Source: a bacterium (GTDB taxonomy: Bacteria > Vulcanimicrobiota > Xenobia > Xenobiales > JADMJV01). From it: a stretch of DNA of 64,000 bases. Shown piece after piece: positions 26,763-35,338 of the stretch (the stretch's first letter is position 1; every line of letters begins with the position of its first letter). A program made the position numbers and the translations under genes. The notes below the pieces were generated by a model that was not told where the DNA came from, did not search any database, and worked only from the letters and a program-made list of their open reading frames with translations. The DNA lies in NCBI GenBank assembly GCA_018780265.1, contig JADMJV010000012.1:128200-192199 (forward strand), read 5' to 3'.

Positions 26763-26880
26763 AACACACATCCAATCCAAGCCGAAGCCTGGTCCCGCAA
26801 TGACCCAGAGGTCAGAAACTTCGGGGGCGACGTCGCCGCCCGCAACACAAAGATAAGCCATGCGACCCTCTCATGATGTT
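26763..26880 (-). promoter_or_regulatory. Untranslated leader or small RNA upstream of the kinase-helicase operon
   Basis: Between the kinase start and the acyl-CoA dehydrogenase start (26704-26996) there is no convincing protein gene. On the minus strand the leader contains a perfect 12-bp palindrome GGCGACGTCGCC (26826-26837) and then the terminator at 26727-26762. A possible leader peptide begins ATG 26861 (MAYLCVAGGDVAPEVSDLW) and reads into the terminator. This arrangement is what one expects of an attenuator, riboswitch-like leader or small RNA. I match no known riboswitch. The promoter is not clear; TAACAT near 26882-26887 on the minus strand is a weak -10 candidate. Confidence 0.45.
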
Positions 26881-26996
26881 ACCAAAAGATGAACGGTCCG
26901 TCTGAAAAATATCTTAAAAAGCGAAAAGTTGTTTGTGTTTACCGGGCTCCTAACCAAGGGACACTTGAAAGAGAAAATAGCCAGAAGGAGCTCATC

Positions 26997-28184
26997 ATGG
27001 ATTTTGAACTGACTCAGGAGCAGCGGATGATTCAGGACGCTTGCCGCACCTTTTCGCGCCAGCGTATTCTGCCCAACGCTCGTCAGTGGGACATCGATGA
27101 GGCTTACCCTCGCGAATTGTTACACGAGCTGGCCAAACTGGGTTTTCTGGGCGTACCCGTTCCCGAGCAGTACGGTGGCACGGGTCTTGACTATCTGAGT
27201 GAGGCGCTCGTCTTTGAAGAGATCGGCTACGCCGATTCGTCGGTGCGCACCACTCTGTCAGTGCAGATGTCACTGGTCGAGTTGACCGTCCTCAAGTGGG
27301 GAAGCGAGGCCCAGCGCCAACAATATTTGCCTCCATTGTGCAAAGGTGACTGGGTGGGCTGCTTTGGCCTGACCGAACCGGGAGCCGGCTCGGATGCGGG
27401 CAGTCTTTCCACCCGGGCCGTCCGTCAGGGCGGCGACTGGCTGTTGAGTGGTCAAAAGGTATGGATATCCAACGGGACTTGGGCCGATCTGGCCATCATT
27501 TTCGCCCAGACCGACCCAAGCCAGAAACACAAAGGCCTGGTGGCCTTCCTGGTAGACACCAAGACGCCCGGCTTCCACGCTCAAAAAATGAAAGGCAAGC
27601 TGGGACTGAGAGCCAGTGACACAGGCGAACTTTTCTTGGAGAATGTACGGGTGCCCGATTCGGCCCGACTGGGAGAGATCGGTGAGGGCTTCAAAATTGC
27701 CATGAGCGCCCTGGACAACGGTCGCTACGGCGTGGCCAGCGGTTGTGTGGGCATTGCCCAGCATGCTCTTGATTGCAGCGTGGAGTATGGCAAACAGCGC
27801 CGCGCCTTCAATAAGCCCATTGCGGCTACTCAGTTGGTTCAGGAGATGCTGGCCAACATGTTTGTCGAAACTCAGGCAGCCCGGCTGTTAGTGTACCAGG
27901 CCGGCATGGTCAAGAACCGGGGCGAGCGCTGCACCATACCGGTGTCGATGTGCAAATACTACGCCAGCGAGGTCGCCAAACGAGCTGCCGACATGGCCAT
28001 TCAAATTCACGGCGGCTACGGATATTCCAATGAATATGCCCCAGAGCGACTCTGGCGCGACGCTCGCGTGGCTAGCCTTTATGAAGGAACCAGTCAGATT
28101 CAGCAACTCATTTTGGGTCGTCATCTCACGGGACTGCAGGCTTTTGAGGACGAGCAACAGCGGGTTCTGGCCACAACCCCGTGA
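26997..28184 (+). CDS. Acyl-CoA dehydrogenase
   Basis: 395 residues from ATG 26997, which has AAGGAG a few bases upstream; the frame is open earlier but without a site. FAD-dependent alpha,beta-dehydrogenation of acyl-CoA in fatty-acid or branched-chain amino-acid breakdown, passing electrons to ETF. Motifs: CFGLTEPGAGSDAGS (FAD/substrate signature 1), KVWISNG, QRRAFNKPI, QIHGGYGYSNEYAPERLWRDARV, and LYEGTSQIQ, whose Glu is the catalytic base in short/medium-chain members. Full length. The chain-length preference cannot be told. No other beta-oxidation gene is nearby. Confidence 0.93.
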   Translation: MDFELTQEQRMIQDACRTFSRQRILPNARQWDIDEAYPRELLHELAKLGFLGVPVPEQYGGTGLDYLSEALVFEEIGYADSSVRTTLSVQMSLVELTVLKWGSEAQRQQYLPPLCKGDWVGCFGLTEPGAGSDAGSLSTRAVRQGGDWLLSGQKVWISNGTWADLAIIFAQTDPSQKHKGLVAFLVDTKTPGFHAQKMKGKLGLRASDTGELFLENVRVPDSARLGEIGEGFKIAMSALDNGRYGVASGCVGIAQHALDCSVEYGKQRRAFNKPIAATQLVQEMLANMFVETQAARLLVYQAGMVKNRGERCTIPVSMCKYYASEVAKRAADMAIQIHGGYGYSNEYAPERLWRDARVASLYEGTSQIQQLILGRHLTGLQAFEDEQQRVLATTP

Positions 28185-28304
28185 TCGAGTTGTACACCTA
28201 TCCACAGGTTGTGCACAGGCTGGCGGTCGCGGCGAAGTGGGAATGCTGATCCCAGGCAAATAAGGGCCTTGCCCTCAGTTGAGCGGGGCGACCTGCATGA
28301 ATGC

Positions 28305-30164
28305 CTACCAAACGGTCAGAGGGGCCCAAAAGTCAGTCCAAGTCCCGTAGGCCCAGGAGTAAAGCAGGGGCGCGGGCGCCAACTTGGCCAGTTGATCGGC
28401 AGCCTGTTGCTGCTTGAACAGGTCCCATTCTCGGCCAAATTCACAGGCGGCTCGCAAGTAGTCACCGCGATTCCGGGCCGTCAAGCCCAAATTGTAATGA
28501 GCCAGCGGCACCGGTCCAGCCAGCAGGGCCAGGCGCCATTCTCTCTCGGCCAGAGTGGGTTGCTGCGGTGCCAACAGCACTCCTAGCTGCACCCGCATAG
28601 ACGGACTGTCCGGGTAAGCTTGCAGGGCTTCCTGTAAGGTGGCGATGGCCGGAGCGACCGCCAAACCGGCAGCTCGATTGCGAACCTCCGTCCAGTGCGG
28701 GACATATTTTTTCCAGGTATTCTGGGTATGGCTTCTCAGATACACCGCGCCCACTCCATCGTCAAAAGCTTTGACCCAACCCGCCGAGCCCCTCAGCAGT
28801 CCGTTGAGTCGACCGGGTTGGCTCTCCACCACGGCAAAGTCTACTTTGTATTGATCCAGCAAGGCCAGGGCGCTGGCCTCATCCCCTTTGATCACCTTAA
28901 GGAAGTCCTGAAGCACCTGACCGTAGCCATACACCTCGTTGCGAGCATCCATAAACACTCTGGATTGGGGACCCAGTCGCCACATGAGATACCCGCCCCA
29001 AGGCATATCGTTGAACATGTTGCCGTGAATGTTCTGGGCCAACAGCCAGTTACAGGCGCCTTCCGGCAACTCGTCCCAGGAAACCAGTCGCCGGGGCGGC
29101 CAACCCAGCCGCAAGGCCACCATGCACTCGCGCACGCTCCCCAGCAAACACAAAAAGCAAAGCGCAAGCACCGCCCGGGGACCGGGCTTAGGTAGTCCTC
29201 GCCCCACATCGCTGAGCATGGTGGCCATGGCCGGTGCCAACAGGGGCAGCAACAAAAACTGGTGGCGCCCGCCCGTAAAAAGCAAGGGGGAAAAACTGAT
29301 AAAGAGGACCAGATCCAATGGCTGGCGCTGACCCAACGCCCGCATCAGAGCCCCCACCACAAAAAACACAATGAACAAGCCATAGGGACGCTCGTGGGGG
29401 GCCCAAAAATTGGGAGGGAAAAATTCCACCATCATATACTTGTAAGGGTTATTGCCCAGCGTCATGTTGATCACGAAGGAGAGGGTCTCCAAGGGCTGGG
29501 GAACAGCCATCAGGGCCACCACCGAGCCAACCACAATCAAGGCCCAGGCCCGCCAGGGCTGGCGCTGCCAGGCGACCCCCAGCAACGCGTAGACGCCCAC
29601 CATGTCCAGCCCCACCAGAGAAACTCCTCCGTGATTGTTGGACCAAAACCAGAGCGCTGCCCACACGATCAGCGCAGAACGCCAATTGCGCCGCGGGTCC
29701 GGCTGAAGTCGCAACCCTTCTAGCGCGTAGACCATTGCTGAACCGCAAAATAGCGAGATAAAATACGGCCGCACGTTGGGGTAATTAGCCGCCAGGCTGC
29801 CAGCCCAGAGCACGGCCAGCGCAGTGGAGATGGTGCCCGCTCCCCGCCTTCGGCCGGCCAGGGCCAGGACGCCCAGGGAAAGCATGATAAAGGCTACGCG
29901 CAGCCCCACGGCGGCGTTGAAACCGCCCATCCGATAGGCGCCATACACCATGCATTGAAAGAGCCAGTCCCGGTTGTCCCAGTCGGACTCAAATCGAGTG
30001 TGCGAAAAGACATCGTGGGTAAGAATCTGGCCCGTTTGGGCCATGTAGCGACCCCCGGCCAGGTGCCAGAAGAAGTCGGTATCCAGGCCGCTCATGGGCA
30101 CGGCGCAGGTAGCCAGCAAACTGGACGCGGCCAACAAAACAAGGCAAATTTTCAGCGGCGACAC
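28305..30164 (-). CDS. Polytopic membrane protein, GT-C-like, with C-terminal TPR-like region
   Basis: 619 residues from GTG 30164 (GGAGAA about ten bases upstream). An N-terminal signal/anchor is followed by LDTDFFWHLAGGRYMAQTG and THDVFSHT, a first-loop acidic pattern typical of GT-C/ArnT-like membrane glycosyltransferase relatives. About ten hydrophobic helices lie between residues 90 and 370. The soluble part has FNDMPWGGYLMWRLG and FMDARNEVYG near 395-415, then TPR-like repeats (about 510-600: APAIATLQEALQAYPDSPSM, AHYNLGLTARNRGDY). A sugar-lipid transferase role is possible but not shown. 42 bp downstream of the small Cys protein gene on the same strand. Confidence 0.7.
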   Translation of the reverse strand: MSPLKICLVLLAASSLLATCAVPMSGLDTDFFWHLAGGRYMAQTGQILTHDVFSHTRFESDWDNRDWLFQCMVYGAYRMGGFNAAVGLRVAFIMLSLGVLALAGRRRGAGTISTALAVLWAGSLAANYPNVRPYFISLFCGSAMVYALEGLRLQPDPRRNWRSALIVWAALWFWSNNHGGVSLVGLDMVGVYALLGVAWQRQPWRAWALIVVGSVVALMAVPQPLETLSFVINMTLGNNPYKYMMVEFFPPNFWAPHERPYGLFIVFFVVGALMRALGQRQPLDLVLFISFSPLLFTGGRHQFLLLPLLAPAMATMLSDVGRGLPKPGPRAVLALCFLCLLGSVRECMVALRLGWPPRRLVSWDELPEGACNWLLAQNIHGNMFNDMPWGGYLMWRLGPQSRVFMDARNEVYGYGQVLQDFLKVIKGDEASALALLDQYKVDFAVVESQPGRLNGLLRGSAGWVKAFDDGVGAVYLRSHTQNTWKKYVPHWTEVRNRAAGLAVAPAIATLQEALQAYPDSPSMRVQLGVLLAPQQPTLAEREWRLALLAGPVPLAHYNLGLTARNRGDYLRAACEFGREWDLFKQQQAADQLAKLAPAPLLYSWAYGTWTDFWAPLTVW

Positions 30165-30206
30165 GTAAGCGGGTTCTCCGCCCGCTTCAGTCAGCCCTGG
30201 CAGCGA

Positions 30207-30557
30207 CTACTGTTGCTGCCAGCCCTGAGGGGGCTTGGGCTGGTTGGAAGTGTCGGCGGGCTGGTTGCTCATGTGAGGGCAGGCCCCGGCCACTCCGGCC
30301 AGACCAAAGGCTCCGGCCACGGCTGCGCTGGCGGCGGCGGTGGTGTTGCTGCGACACAGATTGGCTCCATCGCAGTTGTCGGCCTGGCCACTGCTGGCAA
30401 ACTCAGGCTTCTTTAGACTGGCCAAAAAGGGACAACCCAACTGGGAGCCCATTTCGATCATGTCGGGAGTGACTTCACTGTCGGCGCCCGGATAAGCGTG
30501 GCCCGCGGGGGCCGAGTAGTTGCTGACGGTAACGGGGGGAAGGGTGCGGCTGATCAT
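30207..30557 (-). CDS. Small cysteine-containing protein next to haem peroxidase
   Basis: 116 residues from ATG 30557 with AGGAGAAC just upstream. It begins MISRTLPPVTVSNYSAPAG, an uncharged Q/P/S/N-type leader also seen on several neighbours. Four cysteines occur (GCPF, DNCDGANLCRS, ACPHM). A small-residue hydrophobic stretch (TTAAASAAVAGAFGLAGVAGA, 72-92) could insert in a membrane. The tail is Q/P/W-rich. No known family. It lies 18 bp after the peroxidase stop, so it is probably in the same operon and may be a partner of that enzyme. Confidence 0.6.
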   Translation of the reverse strand: MISRTLPPVTVSNYSAPAGHAYPGADSEVTPDMIEMGSQLGCPFLASLKKPEFASSGQADNCDGANLCRSNTTAAASAAVAGAFGLAGVAGACPHMSNQPADTSNQPKPPQGWQQQ

Positions 30558-30575
30558 GGGTTCTCCTGTTATCTC

Positions 30576-32957
30576 TTAAGCAGAATACTGGCTGAGGGGG
30601 TGACGAGAGGGGTCAAGGGCTTTGGCCCCCTCGTCCCACGGCTCAAAGGCGTTGTCGACATTGGCCAGACCGGTCTCGGCCAGCTCGGGATGGTGGCGCA
30701 ACAGCACACTCTTCATGGATGCGTCGTCGATCCACTTGAGGCCCTCTTGGGAGTACGTCTCCGCATTGTAGTCGGTGGTGAAGAAGCGGTCGTCGTGGAG
30801 GCGCCGACTGGCGTTGAGAATGAACACGTGGAACATGGTCTCGCCAAATCCGAAGTTTTCGGGACGGTGGCCTTCGGCCAGAGTGCCCACCAGCAGGTCG
30901 ATTTTTTCGATGTCGTTGTTGTAGACCTTCTTCAACTTGGCTACGACCTCGGCGTCGTCGTTCAGGTCCTCAAACTTGGTGATGGGATTGAGCTGAAACT
31001 GGCGGCGGAACTCATTGTAGCGAGGAATGCCCCGCTCGCGGTCGCGGATGATGTCGACGGCGGCCAGGTCGAAGAACGCGAAGCCGGGGACCGAAAGGTC
31101 TTGCAACATGGCCGGGTAGTTGTTGAGCACCAGTTGCCCGGGCTCTTGCTTGCCAAAGCTGTAAAGCAGGTCTTTCATCTCCATCGAGTCGGTGACTTTC
31201 TTGGAAGCCGCCTGACGGGTCTGACCCAGCGGAACCTGGACCGCCGGACCCTGGTCGCCAATCTTCTGAAACTCAAGGTTCTCGGGCAGCAGCGGATGCA
31301 GGCGGTAGACGGCGGTAAACTCTTCGGTGCGCGACTCGGGCACACCGTGTTTTTCAATCTTGCCGCCCACCAGGCCGCCCGAGATCTCGTCGTGCAGGTC
31401 AATCTTGGCCACCGTTTTGCGGGCCTCGGGGTCGCGCAGCCACTTGGTGGCCGCACCGTACCAGTTGGCGTTCATGGCCGAGTGCAACATCTTGTTGGGC
31501 AGCACTGCCGGCGTCCATTCCACCGTGTGAATCTTGGCCATCACGGCGGCATTGACCAGGCGAGCGGTCTGGAACAGTTTCTGGTCGTCCCAGTCAGGGT
31601 GAGCTTCTTTCAGCTTGTCGGCGATGGCGTTGTGCTCGTTGACAAACAGGTTGTGCAACAAGGACAGGCCCACCCACCAGTTGCGGCGGAAGCCGGTCTT
31701 CTCGACACCCTTGTCATCCACGGGCAGGCGACCATCCTCGGTCACTTCCATCTTGCCATCTTTGTGCGTGCGCAGGCTGTCCTGGGTCTTCTGGTCGCTG
31801 CCGTAAATCTGGGAGCCGTCCCACCAGTGAGTCACCTCATTGACGTGAACCGGAGCCGGCATCTTCTCGTCGGCGAGGCGCATCGGGTCGGTCACGCTCT
31901 TGGGCACAAACATGTGCGTCATATGTAGCTTCTGGCGGGCCGGGTCGTCGACCGCCAGAGGAATTTCGTAGAATTCGTTGGTCTTGTTGTCGCCGTGGCT
32001 GACCCAGTCGTGATTTTGAAACTGAATCCAGGTAGCGGCAATCATGTTTAGGAAGGGAACCGCCTTAAAACCCTCGTTGCGGGTCATCAACTCGCGGCTG
32101 ATTTCGCGAGGATTAGGGTTCATCAAATTGGCCTCGTCCACTTTGCACAACTCGGGGTTGATGTTGCGCCCGAAGCGAGTGAGGGCAGCCCCTTCCATGG
32201 GGTCTTCGGCGTTGTTCCAACTGCCGTCGGCGGTGCGGGCATACTTGGTCCATTCGGGCTGCTCCAGGCCAGGCTGAGCGAAACCGGTCAGGGCTCCCTC
32301 GGGATAGGTGTTAAACAGGTTCTTTTCATTGAGGTTGCGGCGAATTTCGGCCAGCATCATCAAACCTTTCACCTGATTTTTGCGCGACCAGGTGGTCCAC
32401 ACCTCGCCGCTGTTTTCCTTGCCAAAAATGCGGGCAGCGAAGCCTACCGTGCCACCAATGACGGCTCCGGCGACGTATCCGGCCATCTTGAGAGCGCCAT
32501 TTCCGATAGCCTTGGCGTAATGACCAACCTTGCCCAAGGTGCTCTCGGGCACTTTCTCTACATAGCTTGGTCCCACATAAAGGGGGGCTTCGCCGGGCTG
32601 AGGTCCGGCCTTCAAGGTCTCGATGTTGAGAGGGTTCTTGGCGATGTCCACGTGGACTTCGCTCTCCCGATTGTTGACCGACAGGGCCAACTGGTCTTTG
32701 AGAACCTGGTTCTGAGGGTCCTTGCTCAGAGCCGCCTCATACTGCTTTCCGGCCTCGCCGTACTTTTCCTGACGAAAGAGCGCGGTGGCCAACATTGCCT
32801 GGCTCTTGCCGCTGGGGTCCTGGGAGGCGCGTCTCTGCAAGATATCTACTGCATCTTGTAGACGATTGTCCTCGAGAGCTTGCTGGGCCTTGGTGTTGTC
32901 AAAGCTGGGTGCCTGATTGCGAGGGGCCTGTGGGGTTACCTGGTTGGTGATGTGCAT
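30576..32957 (-). CDS. Animal-type haem peroxidase, alpha-dioxygenase-like
   Basis: 793 residues from ATG 32957, which has GGAGG six bases upstream. A short TPR-like region (about 20-95) and a glycine-zipper-like hydrophobic stretch (about 153-178) precede a peroxidase-cyclooxygenase domain. WIQFQNHDWVSHG holds the distal His (H316), THWWDGSQIYG follows, and AKIHTVEWTPAVL carries the proximal haem His (H477). The pair HDW / IHTVEWTP is characteristic of fatty-acid alpha-dioxygenases and related lipid oxidases. No Sec signal; the N-terminus is the uncharged MHITNQVTPQAPRNQ. Divergent by 127 bp from a catalase-fold gene. Oxidation of fatty acids to hydroperoxides is inferred. Confidence 0.85.
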   Translation of the reverse strand: MHITNQVTPQAPRNQAPSFDNTKAQQALEDNRLQDAVDILQRRASQDPSGKSQAMLATALFRQEKYGEAGKQYEAALSKDPQNQVLKDQLALSVNNRESEVHVDIAKNPLNIETLKAGPQPGEAPLYVGPSYVEKVPESTLGKVGHYAKAIGNGALKMAGYVAGAVIGGTVGFAARIFGKENSGEVWTTWSRKNQVKGLMMLAEIRRNLNEKNLFNTYPEGALTGFAQPGLEQPEWTKYARTADGSWNNAEDPMEGAALTRFGRNINPELCKVDEANLMNPNPREISRELMTRNEGFKAVPFLNMIAATWIQFQNHDWVSHGDNKTNEFYEIPLAVDDPARQKLHMTHMFVPKSVTDPMRLADEKMPAPVHVNEVTHWWDGSQIYGSDQKTQDSLRTHKDGKMEVTEDGRLPVDDKGVEKTGFRRNWWVGLSLLHNLFVNEHNAIADKLKEAHPDWDDQKLFQTARLVNAAVMAKIHTVEWTPAVLPNKMLHSAMNANWYGAATKWLRDPEARKTVAKIDLHDEISGGLVGGKIEKHGVPESRTEEFTAVYRLHPLLPENLEFQKIGDQGPAVQVPLGQTRQAASKKVTDSMEMKDLLYSFGKQEPGQLVLNNYPAMLQDLSVPGFAFFDLAAVDIIRDRERGIPRYNEFRRQFQLNPITKFEDLNDDAEVVAKLKKVYNNDIEKIDLLVGTLAEGHRPENFGFGETMFHVFILNASRRLHDDRFFTTDYNAETYSQEGLKWIDDASMKSVLLRHHPELAETGLANVDNAFEPWDEGAKALDPSRHPLSQYSA

Positions 32958-33084
32958 TGGTGCCTCCGGTTTGGCTTCTTCACAACGTATAGGCTGCTCC
33001 TCAAGCAATCCTGAAAAGGCCATTTCAGCATATTTTCATGCACTTAGGGTCTTCTAGGCAGGACAACACAGCACAGGAGTCCCC

Positions 33085-34344
33085 ATGATCATCCAGTCCA
33101 ACCTGTCCAAGCCCGCCGCATCCCCCCGAACGCCCTCCAGCCTGACCGCGCCCACTGAGTTGGTACTGGACCAGGTGGCACCGACCGGTCTTCCCGCCGA
33201 CATGACGGCCATCGACAGGCTCAGAGAGTATGCCCGACAACCGTTGGAGACAACCCAGCCTGCACTGGCCAAAGAGTTCGCCACCCGCCCGCCAGCCGAG
33301 TCGCAGTGGCCCACCCTGGACAACATTCAGAGCACCCTCAGCCAGTCCGCCACCAACGTGCCCGAAAAGGTACGCAGCGGAGTCGGCGCCGAGAAAGCCG
33401 ACGAGTACATCCGACGACAAATCGGAAAATTTCAGCAGGCCCAGGCCGCCAAAGAAGGCACCACTCAACTGAACCGTCTGGTCCACCGCGAGCAGCTCCA
33501 CGGTGGGGCTGCAGAAGTGCACTGGAATCCCAACCTGAATAAGCTTATCAACCTCTTTGACAAGGAATCCATGCACTCCCTGGTGCGCATCTCCGACGCC
33601 TCCGGCGCGGCCAATCCGGACGGCAAGACCATGTATGGCTTTGCTCTGGAAGTCTACAACGGCGACCAACCCACCGACATTCTCATGACCGGCGGAACCT
33701 ATCGCAGTGAAGCCTCGCAGGCCAAGAGCCCGGAAGCCCAATTGGCCCTCTTCAATATGATGAACCCCTCCAGCAAAATCGGTGGAATCGGCCGTATTCT
33801 CTGGGAGGTGGGTCCCCTCGACGGTCCCAAAATGCTGGTCGACGTGGCCAGGATGCGCACCAGCCACGAAAGCATCAGCGACATCACTGCCTGGAGCCGC
33901 GCCCCCTTCGCCGTAACCGGCAAGGATGGCAAAGAGTACCTGGTCAAAATGCGAGTGGTTCCCACCCGGCAACCCGAGACCGGCCAGGCCAGTGGCGACA
34001 CCACGTCAGCCAAACTGAAATCAGAGTTTGCCAGCAAGCTCAAGACGGGCGACGCTCGCTGGTCGCTGGACTTTCAGTTTATGCAACCCGGCGAAAACGC
34101 CGAAGATCCCCGTCAAGTCTGGCAGGGACCCTGGATTGCCGCCGCCGAAGTAGTGCTGCCCAAAGTGACCGATGAGGGCGAAGCCCAACGTCTCGCGGCG
34201 GCAGCCGAAGGCGTCCAGTTCAGTCCTTGGAAGGGCAAAGAGCCCTATAGCCAGAGCCCCGACAAAAATGTACTGCGCCCCTGGGGGGAATTGAATCGAG
34301 GCCGCCTGGCCGCCTACCAGGCCTCGGCCAACAATAGGAGCTAA
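33085..34344 (+). CDS. Catalase-superfamily haem protein (catalase-like, non-classical)
   Basis: 419 residues with the catalase fold order but weak identity. The distal His is likely H134 in RLVHREQLHGG; MHSLVRISDASGAANPDGK (163-181) matches the substrate-channel region; DFQFMQPGENAEDP (329-342) matches the catalase core; and a C-terminal FSPWKGKEPY...RPWGELNRGRLAAY carries RxxxY (R407-Y411), the proximal Tyr ligand. The usual distal Asn appears missing (DILMTGG). Small catalase relatives include allene oxide synthase and other hydroperoxide-rearranging enzymes. Leader MIIQSNLSKPAASPRTPSS is uncharged but for one Lys and one Arg. Being divergent from a lipid peroxidase, it may act on the lipid hydroperoxide made there. 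Confidence 0.75.
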   Translation: MIIQSNLSKPAASPRTPSSLTAPTELVLDQVAPTGLPADMTAIDRLREYARQPLETTQPALAKEFATRPPAESQWPTLDNIQSTLSQSATNVPEKVRSGVGAEKADEYIRRQIGKFQQAQAAKEGTTQLNRLVHREQLHGGAAEVHWNPNLNKLINLFDKESMHSLVRISDASGAANPDGKTMYGFALEVYNGDQPTDILMTGGTYRSEASQAKSPEAQLALFNMMNPSSKIGGIGRILWEVGPLDGPKMLVDVARMRTSHESISDITAWSRAPFAVTGKDGKEYLVKMRVVPTRQPETGQASGDTTSAKLKSEFASKLKTGDARWSLDFQFMQPGENAEDPRQVWQGPWIAAAEVVLPKVTDEGEAQRLAAAAEGVQFSPWKGKEPYSQSPDKNVLRPWGELNRGRLAAYQASANNRS

Positions 34345-35286
34345 ATGATGAATCCACTGGTGCTCACGCCGTTGATAAGACTGGCCCTGGAACGCGCTCC
34401 TATCGAGGGGCTGCCCAAGCATCTGGCGGCCGGCAGCGGTATGACCCAGGTAGGCAACAGGCTCCATGTCATCGCCGACGACGCCCTGGATATGGCCATC
34501 TTTGACTGCGACACCAAGGCTCCGGGGCGGCTTTTTACCCTGTTTGACCGGCCCACTCTGCCGGCTGACCACAAGGAACGCAAGAAGCTCAAACCCGATC
34601 TGGAGTCTGCCTGCCTGCTGCAACATCAGGGCTCGCAATTCTGGCTGGCGGTGGGTTCTGGCTCCACGGAAAACCGAAGCACGGGCGTGTGCGTGCTCCT
34701 CGACGCCGAGGGTGAGCCCAAGAAAGCCGTCGAGTTTGACCTGGCACCTCTTTACGCCGAGTTAAAGAATCGCTACCCCGAACTCAATATCGAGGGTACT
34801 GCTCCCATTGTCGAAGAAGGTCGCTTGCGTTTGGCCCAGCGCGGCAACGGCACCCGACTCGACAACGCCCTCATCGATCTCGACCTGGACAAAGCTTTCA
34901 CGGCCGCCCGCGAGGGCAAAAGTTGGGGACCCGAGATGATCGTCGCCTCCCAACCCGTAACGCTGCCTACCCTGCCCGGCAGCAATGGCCCGGTCCCCCT
35001 GACCATCACCGACCTGGCACCGCTGGACGGGGGCCGCTGCATGTTTACGGCCGCCGCCGAAGATACCGACAATCCCTACGACGACGGTGCCATCCTGGGC
35101 TCCTGCATCGGGGTGGTCGAGTTGGACGGTACGGTTTCTTTACTGCGCGAAGTCGACCAAAAGGTCAAGCTGGAGGGCATCAGTGTCCGCCCCAAGGACG
35201 GCGGCGTGGAGGCTCTGGTGGTCACCGATGCCGATGATCCAGACTGCAGCGCCACCGTCTATCAGACCTGGCTGACCACTCGCTAA
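34345..35286 (+). CDS. Hypothetical protein, possible beta-propeller (DUF6929-like)
   Basis: 313 residues. Starts right after the TAA of the catalase-like gene, with AGGAG six bases before ATG 34345 (or 34348), so it is co-transcribed with it. The sequence alternates short strands and turns through its whole length (SGSTENRSTGVCVLLD, EEGRLRLAQRGNGTRLDNALID, LDGGRCMFTAAAEDTDNPYDDGAILGSCIGVVELDG), a pattern of WD-like beta-propellers. From memory it resembles the DUF6929 group, whose function is unknown. No signal peptide or transmembrane segment. Confidence 0.55.
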   Translation: MMNPLVLTPLIRLALERAPIEGLPKHLAAGSGMTQVGNRLHVIADDALDMAIFDCDTKAPGRLFTLFDRPTLPADHKERKKLKPDLESACLLQHQGSQFWLAVGSGSTENRSTGVCVLLDAEGEPKKAVEFDLAPLYAELKNRYPELNIEGTAPIVEEGRLRLAQRGNGTRLDNALIDLDLDKAFTAAREGKSWGPEMIVASQPVTLPTLPGSNGPVPLTITDLAPLDGGRCMFTAAAEDTDNPYDDGAILGSCIGVVELDGTVSLLREVDQKVKLEGISVRPKDGGVEALVVTDADDPDCSATVYQTWLTTR

Positions 35287-35338
35287 GGTTCTTTTCAGGT
35301 CGGCCGGCTATTCTCATGAAAAACCCCGGGAGACGACC

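Noticed and set aside
26679..26861. 60-codon minus-strand frame as a real protein
   Set aside because: It reads through the terminator hairpin; it can at most be a leader peptide, noted under the leader.
28185..28304. Replication origin at the DnaA-box-like cluster
   Set aside because: No dnaA/dnaN/rpmH neighbours, no AT-rich unwinding region, and only imperfect boxes.
30498..31928. 476-codon plus-strand open frame opposite the peroxidase gene
   Set aside because: No motifs; the minus-strand peroxidase carries both haem histidines, so this is an antisense shadow.
33025..33972. 315-codon minus-strand open frame opposite the catalase-like gene
   Set aside because: Shadow; the plus-strand protein shows catalase-core motifs and a good ribosome site.
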